NCBI RefSeq assembly: GCF_052857255.1
Contig: NC_135498.1
Coordinates: 88,158,639-88,222,638 of the forward strand
Length of the DNA stretch: 64,000 bases
Reading direction: 5' to 3'
Source: Amblyomma americanum
Taxonomy: Eukaryota > Arthropoda > Arachnida > Ixodida > Ixodidae
In this document: one piece after another, positions 27,404 through 39,400 of the stretch
Layout: each line of letters begins with the position of its first letter
How positions within the stretch are numbered: position 1 is the first letter of the stretch
Notes under the pieces: generated by a model
Database searches by the model: none
Told to the model about the DNA's origin: nothing
The model's input: only the letters and a program-made list of their open reading frames with translations
Translations under genes and position numbers: made by a program

Positions 27404-30400
27404 GTAAGTAATACCCCTGTCACACGGACACTGTAAAGGTACTTTGAACTAATGCTCCATTACTCTAAGGACGAACGCGCGCTGCCACACGGACGCGCCA
27501 AAGGACACCTAGCTCAAAGGAGCTTCGAAACAAGGCAGCTCGAGTTCGTCCTTTGAGGCTTCAAGGGAGTACTCTCTCTCCCAGCGAGTTAACAGCAAAA
27601 ATAAATTGAGAAAAGAAACGTTCAATTTTCATTTTATAAATTAACTTCGTAAGATTAGTGGTGCTTTAAAATATAAGATCATTTGTTTTGTGGCAGTCTC
27701 ACCACGCCATACTCTCGTTCCGATATACGAGCGTCACGGTAGCCACGGCTCAGTGTGGCCAGCACTGTGATGTTATGCTCTGTACTTGGAAAATCATGTC
27801 ATTATTGCAGTTAAAATTGCGTTGCTTTAACATAATACGGTTATAAAACTAATTTACTAAAAAAAATGTGACATTTCTGTATTTACATGTGCAGTGAGGT
27901 TTGCAATTTTAATAACGCTTTTCGCCGATGAGGGCGCTAAAAACTTCTTGCGAAGGTCGTTCCGCGACCGTGTAGCACGGACGAACTCCCTTGAAGTAGT
28001 GCGGTAGTGCTCCTTTGGGAGCGTAAAGGAGCATTAGTTCAAAGTGCCTTTAGAGTGCCCGTGTGACAGGGGTATAAGCCTCAAATGCCGATATTCCCCG
28101 CACTCTCGGGGACTCCTGCGAGTGGTTGTGACACACTGTGAAGAACCCACGTGGTTGCGCGAAGCGTTTCTACCGCTTATTACGCATCGTGCTTTAGTAA
28201 CCGGCTGTATCGCTCACTCATGGGCCATCCATTTTGTTTTTTTGTCCAGGTTTGGATGAGAGACACTTTGAAGACGGCATGTCGCCTGAATTCTCGGCCC
28301 GTTGCGAGCGCTTGGTACTCGCAACAATCGAACCCGGAAGACTGGGACTCGGTCAGCGGCGACCTTCTGTCCATACACGCAAAGCTTGAACGAAAGCATC
28401 CGCTACCCAAGAAACAGAGGTTTGCCATATATTTCGACACTTTTCGTCGTCCTTGTGAAATTCGGCAGCGCTCAATTTTGACAGTTGAGTTGTTCTCAGC
28501 TTTCACAGTCCGCTGCTGGAGCGGAGACTAGCGGTGCCTTGTCAGGCCTTGTCTTGCAGTGCTCTTTTTTGGCGCCACAACTGTATGCAGTTGTGCTGTC
28601 TTGTACGGTCCAGGGATGGCGCAAACAAACTGTATTGATCGTCGTATTAGTGCTGTCGAGTTTGTCAGTTAAAGCATCGGCTTTTCAAGACTTCGATTGG
28701 GGCAGTGAGTTAGTGTCATGTAATCAGTAGCAGGCCGTGTCGGAGACGCACTTCAGCCTGCAGCCTTTCAATATTGTTGCTCATTGGATGTGGCATTAGT
28801 TTCGTTCGCTGGCGTCATTAAAAAAATTCCATGCCGTTTTGTCAGCATAGTGCACGCTCTGAACCAAGAGTTTTTTTTGAATTTGTGAAATGTGTTGCTT
28901 CAAATAAATTAGGCTGTCGCAACAGATCCGTGGTGCTGTTTGGGATTCTTTCGAAGATAAATGTGATTGGTTATGCTTGCTTCTGTGAAGCCTGCACCTA
29001 GTTTTTGGTTTTAACAAGGTGTTATTGTCATGAAAGCACGTCAATTTCGTATTTATCTGTGCAGAAGTTTACTTTATGTTTCTTAATTTAAAGTTCGCAT
29101 TTCTACTGATTAAAAGGGGAAATGTTTCCATCTTGTACTGTCATTTTGTGCATCATTGCCTCACCACATTCACCTGCTCTTTCATCTTTTTATCAAGCAC
29201 TTGATGCAATCAAGTGAAACCAAGGAGGCTGCAGGGTTGTCACATATTTTGTAGTCTTCCAGAGCCTCACGAAATGGTCTGTGAAAAGTGTCGTCTTCCA
29301 TATGACATTTAAGGCCTCTGTTTTTGAAGCTATCTGCAGGCAGGCTGACCCATACCAACTGCAGAAACAGGTCAAAAGAAGCCTCAACTTTCACCTCATG
29401 CCGTAGCCAAAAACGCTAGTTCACTACTATGCAGCGTTTATCAAAAGAACGTCCACACACCCCTTGCTGTCATTCTGACCAGTTTGGCCTTGGTATTTTT
29501 CCTTGTGGTTCTGTCTCTGCTTCTACCCTCTGCTTTGCACATAATGGGGAGTGGAATATGACTGCATGTGTGGAACTCACGTTCATGTTTTGCTCCACAA
29601 TCTTGAATGTGGCTGCATTCAACTCCTTGCCACTTGCTAAGTGGTTGGAGGAAGCAGAGGTAGAGCCACAGGGGTTTAGAAGGGCTAGAAAAAAGTGAGT
29701 GTTCTTTTGGTAAGGGAGCACAATGCTGGGCTAACATTTTTTTTCTAGGGCATGCGGTGAACTATGAAGGTGCACTGAAGAGGATTTTGAGCTCGCCTTC
29801 TTACCGCGACAACTCGCTACACGCCTCAAGAATTCATAGAAACTATGAATTATTGTCCTGTGTGGCCCTATTAAATCAAATTAAATATCCCGGCTCCCGC
29901 CTTTTATTTTTTTTGAACTCCGAAAGTAGGAGGAGTCGGCCAATGCATGGCGACTTGCCGCTCTGCCATCGCCGGAGTGATACGTTAATAAAAGAATCCA
30001 CATGTGTTTTTATTTCCGTGGGCCTAATTTGCGGCTATGTTGTCTGCGACTGAAACTACTTATTCACGAAAACCTAAAAAAAACAAAACAAATGCGAAGC
30101 CACTGTGCGACTGGCTGAAAGGCACTTCATGCGTTTGACGTTTCCTACTTTTGGAGCCGAGTTAAAAAGGGGGGGGAGGGGATGTTTTACTCGATTTTAT
30201 AAGGAAATCGGTCACACAGGACAAAAGTTCAAAGTTCCAAAGATTGCTCGGAGCGTGTAGATCAAGTTCTCGTGTTAAAAAGTGAGACCTAAGCGATGGT
30301 GTTGTGGTAAAGCATCCGCCTTGCGTTCAGGAGGTGCTGGGTTCGATCCCCAGTGCCACCGTGTACCTTAATGGGTACAAGATTTCCTCTGGCCTGGTGC

Positions 30401-33400
30401 TCTGCTTTCCTGGTCTGAAATACTTGGGAAAAGGGTTTCGGACCAAAACAAGCTCAGAATACTCTTTAGTGCACCTTTAAAGGCTTTTAATTTTTTTTTT
30501 TTTTGCTGTTCTTCCTGTGTTAGTATTTGTCGATTGTAGTTAGCACATTGCGGGGACTTTTCCTTCGTATCTCCATCCCATCTGCTTGCCAACATCAGCA
30601 CTTCCGCTGGTCATCTACTTGCCCAAGAACTCATTCAGTGAAGACTCCACAGTCTCGCTAAAATGAATTTAGTCCACTGACTTTGGGGAATCCGCCAAAG
30701 TGGAGTCGATTTGTAATAAAGGACAAATTATTCATTAGCATCCACCCAAGCATAGCGCATGCCTACAAAGGAAAGCTGTACAGCTTTCACAGAAACTTCT
30801 CTGTTAAAAGAAAACTTTGTCCTGATCTCATGTTCAAACTCGGGACTATCACCTGCCGGGAGTGTCGCTCTACCAACTAAGGCCAGGAAGGCTCGCCCTA
30901 CCACTTGCTAGCAGTCCTAGTTAGCGTAGTTGGTAGAACGACTGCCCTGGACAGGCGGTAGCCTTGGATTCAAACCCTAGACCAAGATGAATTTTTCTTT
31001 TAATTGCGGCATTTCTGTGAAAGTTGAATTACTTTTCTTTGTAGCCACTGGCTGCACTTGGGTGGTTGCTAATGAGTAAATACTGCTTTATGAAACAAAT
31101 TTATAGAACCGTCTTGCCCGACACAGTCTGTGCCCAGCAATGAAGCAGGGAAACCTGTGCAGCTGTGCTTAAGTTGAGAGCTTTGAGCCATGGGTTCATT
31201 GTTGCAGAGTGCATCTGAATGAGCCTGTACTTCAGGCATACATGCAATGTGTGGCACGTGTTGAGAGACTGTTGTTTCTCATGCTTTGGGGATATTACGA
31301 TGGCGGCAACAAACACACGATTAACCTTTGTGCAAGTGCATTACCTTGCATGCACTTCTGTTTCATGCACAATACTGCTTCTGGTTGTGAAGCATGATTT
31401 GTATGGAGTGAGACGAGTGTTGTTATCTCTATTGTCACCAACAAAACTCTTGGGATGTGAGAGCAGCAACTCATGTTAATATATCTTGGTTGTTAACTTG
31501 GCATGTGGCAGCATTTGTTGGGGGAAAACCTCGGCTCAGGTGTTTTTCGGTAAAGTATTGTGAAATCGGGAATTAATTGGCAGACATGGCAGCTGTGTGC
31601 CTATTTCACTTTCTGCGCGTCCTGATGACTTTTGTTGATAGCACTTACTAACCAGCATGTATTGCCTGTACTGTAGCAGGGTGCTCAATTTTACTTGGGG
31701 TAGTTACTATGTGCACTTTATCCGCTCTTTGAATGCATTCCTGGTACTTTTATGGTGTAGTACCAAGCCCCTGCACAATGCTTTTTGATGGGAAAATACT
31801 GGAACTTTTATGTCATCACAAAGCTGCGTAAAGTCGCCGTCGTGGCTCTGTGGCTATGGTGCTCGGCTGCTGACCACAAAGACACCACGGGCTTGATCCC
31901 GGCCGCGGCGGTCGAATTTCGATGGAGGCGAAATTCTAGAGGCCTGTGTACTGTGCAATGTCAGCGCACCTTAAAGAGCCCTAGGTGGTCGAAATTTCCG
32001 GAGCCCTTCACTACGGTGCCCCTCATAGCGTGAGTCTCTTTGGGACGTTAAACACCAATAAAGCAAACCAAACAAAGCTGTCTAATGTTTTTCTGTTATT
32101 TATTCAGTACTGCTGACATGTGGACTTTCCAGTCTGTTTGCCACGTGCGACATGAAGAGCTTTATCTCAACTACAGTAACTGCACGCAACAGTTTCTGTG
32201 ATGTTCGAGATGGCGGTCAGGGTTTTAGGTGCCTTATATCGAAAGTTCTTTGCCGCCTTTAAATTTGCTGAGAGTGACTGGCATCCTTAACCTGTCAACT
32301 GTTCAGCGGATTTTTCTGCCATCACTGCTGTTGGGTTGTTTTCTGTCTGCGGATACAAGTTCACCCAACAAACAGTTTGTTTTGGACTGCCTTGTTGGTC
32401 TGTTGTCCACGGCTGTGCCTTTGTTCACAGCACTTGTGGCAGTACTAAGGAACAGGAATAGAAGTTCATGGCCCAATACTACACCTTACCATGTGTTTGC
32501 TTTAACAGGCCACCTCCGAAATTCGTGAAGAAGCATCGGGAGTCAACAACTCACCAACAGCCTAAGACCTGCCTGGGCGATGAGCGTGTGTTTGGCCTGC
32601 ACCCTGTGCTGCTGGCATTACGTGCACATCGGCGCATCTTGTATGAGCTGTACATCAGCGAAAAAAAGCTGTTGAACTCTGAAAGGCTGGAGCACAGTCC
32701 TCTACTGCTAGAGATCCTGGATGCTGCAAAGGAGCAGGAACTGACTATCAGCAAGTGCTCTCAGGACCGCCTCGAAAAGCTTTGTGGTGGAGGTAACCAC
32801 CAGGCAAGTACAGCTGGCGGCATTTCTGTGTGATTGAGTGTGTGTGCGCATGTCAGCACAGTGGCTTATTTCTGAGAGTGTGTGAAAATGAGCAATTTTC
32901 GAATACTGAATCGGATGTTCTCCTAATTGATTCTGTGAATCAATCACTCGGTGCCAGTTGAAAATCGTTTAAAACTTTGAAAATATGTTCCTAAGTTTTT
33001 GAATAACTGTTATGAAGAAATGCCTCATTTTCATACAACAAACAGTTTGAGAACTCTGCTAGAACTCCATTAGTTCTAGTGCTATGTTGATGCATCATAA
33101 CTTGGCGAAAGCAGTGCACTTAGTGCTTCACTGTTTGATGCAAACTATTTGATTCTTTTTTAGCTACTCTGTTCATATATTCAGTTCGGCCGGAACAATA
33201 TCTTATTCATATTTGACTCGGTTTTGAAGAAGTACTATTGGGCACGCACATTCTGGTAATCCAATGGTTAGCTTCGCTTGGATGTGAGAGGAAGCGCCAT
33301 CCGACAGCACTTGTTTGCAGAAGCTGATGAGTGATGCCTACAAAGTACACGTTTGTGTTAGAAAGTGACGCAGTCTGGCTTTTGCATGAGTGGTAACTGT

Positions 33401-36400
33401 CCAGTAACTGGCACTGCTGAGACGGCGAAAATTTTAGTGCAGTGTCGTTTTTGTGGTAGCTGAACATAAGCACTGGGCTTTAGTTGTAAATAGAATTTTT
33501 AGGTTCCCTCATTAGGTGNNNNNNNNNNNNNNNNNNNNNNNNNNNNNNNNNNNNNNNNNNNNNNNNNNNNNNNNNNNNNNNNNNNNNNNNNNNNNNNNNN
33601 NNNNNNNNNNNNNNNNNNCGCAAACGTCTGTATTCGTATTCTAGCCCTTCATAGATACAACAGGTTCCAACTGACGTTTCTGAAGCGGTGGGACCCGGAA
33701 TATGTTCTGTGTAATGAAGCAGTCTGAAAAATCCGCGAGCTTAAAAAAAAAAAGAATTTTGCTGAGATAAACTGGCTTGAAAATCGTGAATATCGCTATT
33801 TCCTGTTAGGCTTGCAAGCGATATTAGCTTGGTGCATAACTTGTCCACATGTCACGTCACCGATACCTAAATGTGCAATCCAGCCACGTGTCATGCCACG
33901 AACTGCCACAATGCACATCCCATTTTGCCTGGCGAGCAAGGCAAGGGCAGTGTTTGTCTCCTCAAGGAAGGTTACGATAGAGGGGATTTGCTGGAAGCAA
34001 CCCTTCCCCACCACATCCCTCCAAGCCGCCTCAGTACTGTGTGGATCTGGCCACTGTCACATTATAAATGCGGTTGCATGGCCAAGATTACGCATCTTTG
34101 TAAACCATTTCGATGGAACGTGGAGCATGCCATTAACTCGTGTCAGCAATGAGGCTCTACTATACAAATTGCCAAGCCTATCCAAGTGAGTCCCGTCCGA
34201 TTGAATACGTATGTATTCAAGATGGGGCCTTGTATGGCAGGGAATACGTGGATGCTTATGGCAGCTGTGTTTATTTACGTCTGTTAGGCTGAAAAATCGG
34301 AGCATTTGGAGTATATAGGGTTTTGCTGCTGTCTATTTTAGTCTGAAAGATCAAACTTTCACAGACTTGAAAACATTAGTCATGAATATATATGCATGTT
34401 CCTATGAGGTGCATGATGGTTCCTCAACAAAATCCGAAATATCGCAGAAGCCCACATTACTGGAGGCCAAAAAATGGTCCGCAACTGTATGTGGTTACCA
34501 CAAAAAGGTTTGGTTTCTCACAACATGTAAATGTTAAAGGTTACCCCTTCTCATTGGTATTGGGTTGCAGTTTTTTTGTTTCAATTCTGAATTGGGTGCA
34601 TTCCTTTTGTAGCCTTAGGATTTGAATTCGTTCTGCACTGACAGTTCGTGAAAATACAGTCGAAACCCGCGATAGCGAAATCTCGAGAATACGAAATTCT
34701 CACCGCAACGAAATATTTCCGAGATCCCGGCAAATGCCCATAGGGGCCAATGTATTTCGTATCTCCCGGTAACGAAACATTTTTGTACCGCAATCCCACG
34801 ATAACGAAATTTGCTGCAGCGTCGGTCCGCATACTGTCTCCCATATTATGAATAACAGCGTCAAAAAAGCACTCAAATTGAGCAAACTGCAATAGCGCGC
34901 TTGCGTGGCTACAGCGAGAGCATTGGCGCCTGGCAAACTTGCAGCCGGAACAACTTTAAAAACTTTAGCCACCTTGAGCCGGTGCTAGCCACCATACCGG
35001 CGCAGCGCGTGTCCTCTGTGATCGGTTCCACGGGGTTATTTATCTCGGAGGCTATGTTCAGGGAAGGCAGCCTTGCAGCGACACCATCAGGGGGCGACAC
35101 TAGATCATCAGCGCTGCACTTTTAGGCCTGCGAGCGGTGCACATGTGTTCGTTGTGTGTGGTGGCGGTGTGTATGAGCAGCAGTCCGCACGTTTGCGTTT
35201 GAGATGTCTCCGCCAGCCAAAAAAACGTGTGCGAAACTGACGACACCGAGGACCAAGGTCCACAACATGGAGAGACGGTAAACCCGAACCCGAGGAATGT
35301 GTTGGACGCCTTTGACACGATCCGGTCGTTCTTAGGCGCACACGACGACGACGTGGCAATGGATCACTTCTTCAATAGAACCATGAAGTTGCTGCAAGGC
35401 AAGGCTCGGCAAACTAAGCTGACTGACTTTTGGCAATAAATTTTCTTTTTGCGGGCTGTTTTCTATCTTTTCTGTCTCATTTTCGCGGCAATGAAATTCT
35501 CGCGAAAGCGAATTTTTTTTGCTGTCCCCGGCAATTTCGTTATTGCGGGTTTCGACTGTATACAATGGAAGGAACAGAGAACACATGGCAGGTAGTAGCT
35601 GACCGATTTTTCGTACTTTGTTGAGGCATGCTCATGCACCTCATATTAATGTGTACATATTCATGACTGATATTTTGGACTATATAGAGTCCAAAAATTT
35701 AAATTTTTCAGACAAAAATGGATGCCAGCAATACTGCGGAATTCGTTTTTTTCAACCCGACACAGACGCAAGTGGGTGTCTGTCACAACCAACTGGCTCT
35801 TTGTTGCCGTGAAAGGTGCCATGTTGGATTTAAACGGCTCTGATATAATCTGATATGATCACTTGCATACAGGATGTTGAAACAGAGAAGTTCGCATTTT
35901 TTGAGGCTGATCCATCGCATCGAATTGATCTTGCTGAAGTGCACAGATTTTTTGTTCTGTTCGATTGTTTGGACCATTTTTCGGGATCTCATGACTTGGA
36001 AAAGTGTGTTGGCGACTGTATTTCTAGCCAAGCTTTATTGTCGGACATGCTTTGCCAACTACGAGGTGTTAGGAGACTGTCCACTGGCAGTTTCTGTTCT
36101 TGCTGAACGTTTTTACATTGAATGAAACTTGCCCTGTTTCGTTTCTCCTCCTCCTTGGTGTTGCACCGGAACACTGGGGCAATGTATGTTTCATTCTGGC
36201 TTTCGTGGTCACTAATGCATTTCAGTGGTGCCCGAAGCTCTTGCCGGCTTAGCCTTCAAGAGCTGTAGGAAGTCGTGCATGAGTTTTTTTCCCATCCATG
36301 ACAGGCTACGGCCCTTGCATGGAGACGACCCCCTTTGACCTAGCTTCTGCACCACAGATTTTATAAAGTGGTTATTTGTGCCACATGCAATGATGTGACC

Positions 36401-39400
36401 TCGGACACCTTTATTAAAACTGTTCTTAAAATTTACTACTGCCCTTGCTCGGGCTTGCCTCGTGAGTGTGAGGGGTTTTAGTGCTAATAGCACTTTTTAA
36501 TGAGGTCCAACCCCAGCCAAGAAAATTGGTGAAGCTTGACCTTGAGGGCGACCCGCGTTGCCCGAGCTGGTTACTGGCCGTGCTGGTAGATGGCACAATA
36601 CATAATGACGGCAGCTCACGCGGCGTTGTCACCTCGCTCAGCATGTGCCACCGGGATTGCGCTTGCGCCTCTTGGGCCTCCTTCGTGCCGTACGCTCGCT
36701 TCGCTTACTACGAGACTCCGAAGATGCTGTTGTTGACGCATGCGCCGCCAACAGAGCGGCGCATGCGTTAAAACTCTAGTGAATTTTTTATCTGTCCTTT
36801 TGGCCGGCGAATTATAAGAAGCAGCCCTCACGGGAGCATGGCCCTCAGTCAAATGTATATGCGGTCTGATGTTTTTTTTTTTTTGATCACAGAGATGAGT
36901 GGATGCTTCGTTTAGCGCCATGGCCTTTCTGTCCTCATATCATCCTGCTTCGTGTGGTGCTTTCCGCAGGCAACGAGGGCCAGGGGATGCAGCCTGAGGT
37001 GTCTGCCCTGTGTGATTCCATCATCTGCGTGGCTCCCGTTCGGGGTCAGGAGAGCCCCATTGGCAGCCTTAATGTTTCTGTGGCCGCAGGTGTGTGTGCA
37101 TGTGCGTGCATGTGCGGACGCGCTGAGCAGCAGTAGTGGCTCCTTACCGAAAAGTGGATCATTTAAAGAGCTGCGCCTTTCTTCTCTTGTTGGTGTCTGA
37201 TTGCACTGCAGTAATTCTATGCTGTATTCGTACTCTGTGTACCAGTACCAACAACAGGCAGTATGTCCCATTAAAGAAACATTGTCAGGTTGACGAGGCT
37301 CAGTGCGAACCATGGACTATTGGTGCAGAGTGTAAATTGTTGCACTATGAGTCGTGCGGAAGAAATGTTTGATCATGACAAGCCTTTTATGTCCACCTGT
37401 TTGTGTGCATGCTTTTCTTTTTTCCAGAAATTTTTTGCTATCCCACAGAATCTGGCCCCTTTTAGAGTGATCCCATTGTCGCAAGGTGATAAAAGGGTAC
37501 ACAGTAAAGGCTCATTGATTCGAACTTCAAGGGACCGGAAAAAAGTTTTTTGAATTATCCAGAAGTTTCAAATTATCGAATAACCTCGAAAAATTGTCAA
37601 AAGCTGCTTGCATCACGGGAAATTTATTTGGTGAAAGACTGGGTGATGGGTGCCTACTTTTGAGATGAGAATGGCGCAGCAGCGCCATTCTCATCTTCAT
37701 TCGCAGCATCGCACAATCTGTGAATGGCGGGTGATGAACACACAGTTTCGGCGGACTGGAAGAATGGAACCACACGGACGGAAGCGAAGGAAATGCTCAG
37801 CAGTGCTGAAGCGAAATGGGGAGAAGTAAAGGGTGGTGGGGGGTGGATAGAAAACATCGACATGCCAATCAGCATCAGAAGAATTGGCTGCCTAGCTGAT
37901 GCTGGCTAGTCGAGCCATCATCGGTGACAGCTGTGGTGACACGGCCGTGGTGACAGCTGGCTCAAAGATCAGAAAGCCGAAGCCGAAACTAAGTGGTCGG
38001 ACTGTTCTTGAAGACCATTCGTCATCACGTCTACCGTTGCATGCCGTTATCAGAGGTGCGCGGGTTGCGAGCTGCTCTGCGGCATGGAATTTAGATTTTG
38101 AGTAGGGCTATTTCAATGGTCTCGTGCCGTGCTGGGTCCTACCTTGTGGGGTTTACTTGGGGAGATAAGTACTTTCTCCCCACTCAATCGCGGCTGACAC
38201 GGTTCAAAGCCGCCCGGACCCCACCCCGTGATCGCGTACGCTACCGAGCGCTCGCCGACCACGGCGGGCCTTGCTCTGGGGGAACAAAGGAACGACACAT
38301 TGGCTGACACAAACAGGCATTTATTGCTACAGAAACAATAACGCCAGCTAGCAACAAGGTACGCTAATGAATCGAGGTCGTCCGACTCACCAGCAAGGTT
38401 CCGAGCGAATGTTCGCCCGTGCTAGGGCAAGGGATATAAACTCCGCAGGCCGGACGGGACGAGTACGGGAGCCTGTCTCCCCGTCGCTTCTTCGCCCCGC
38501 CGGCGAAGAGCGGAGCCCCGAGCGACGCGTCCGCTCAGGCTGATTATCCCAGCTGAAGAGACCCCATCTCCCGCGGGTGGGCTTCAGCAGTCTCCCGCGC
38601 AGCGACGCTGGCGCCCTCTCTTGCCAGTTAATGTAACTGACAAGGGAACGCGTTCATCCTCGGGGTGAGACTGCTGATGCACGGTGCCTCGCGGGAAAGC
38701 AAACTCAGGGGGCTGCAGGGCAGGTCCCCACATCTCCCCAACCTTAAATAGACCCACGCGCCTGAAAGTACATGCTATAGAGGAGTCTCCTGGTCTTCAT
38801 GTCTTTGAGGCACGTCTTGCAGCGGAGGTCACGCCGACAGCGTCCACGCAGACTTCCGTGGTATTCCGAAGGCGGCGTGAAGGTTTCCGCTGGGACGACT
38901 CGCATGGCCCGCGGACTACCGTGTCCGCAGGCCCGCGAATCGAAGGCGGTGTGAAAACTGCAGGCCAGGATTCTGCAGTAGTCGCCAGGGCAGCAGCAGC
39001 CGGAGGTGGCTGCTGACTGGTCTCGCCACAGCTGCCCCGGATGGATGCGGCGAACAGGATACAGGCCGCTCCGTCGCAGCGAGACGATGTGCACCGGACA
39101 GCAAGCCTGGGTGGCTCCACCGAATCTGCAAAATTGCCGAAACGCTCTCGGCGTGCCTTTAACGTAGGTCACGGGAGGGGAAATGGCATCCGCAAGGGCC
39201 TCGTGGCACAATGCCTAACTCGCTAGCAAAACGTGTCGGCGGCTGTGCAAACGCAAAGTTCGAGTGAACAAAGCCCTTTCTTGAGTTGAACGAGACTGCT
39301 CAGTTCGTGCGAGGTTACAAAAAAAAAAAAACGGGCGGGCAGCAAAGTGCGCCCCCTCTCAACGACACGGTCCGGTGGTCGTGTCTCTTTTAACGTGGTG

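Noticed and set aside
28151..28255. Upstream ATG at 28151 as MRM1 start
   Set aside because: The added 35 residues are hydrophobic and Tyr/Phe-rich, run through a good acceptor-like tract, and do not resemble a targeting peptide.
32793..32803. GT donor at 32793 for MRM1 exon 3
   Set aside because: It would remove the conserved HQ turn; the GC donor at 32804 fits better.
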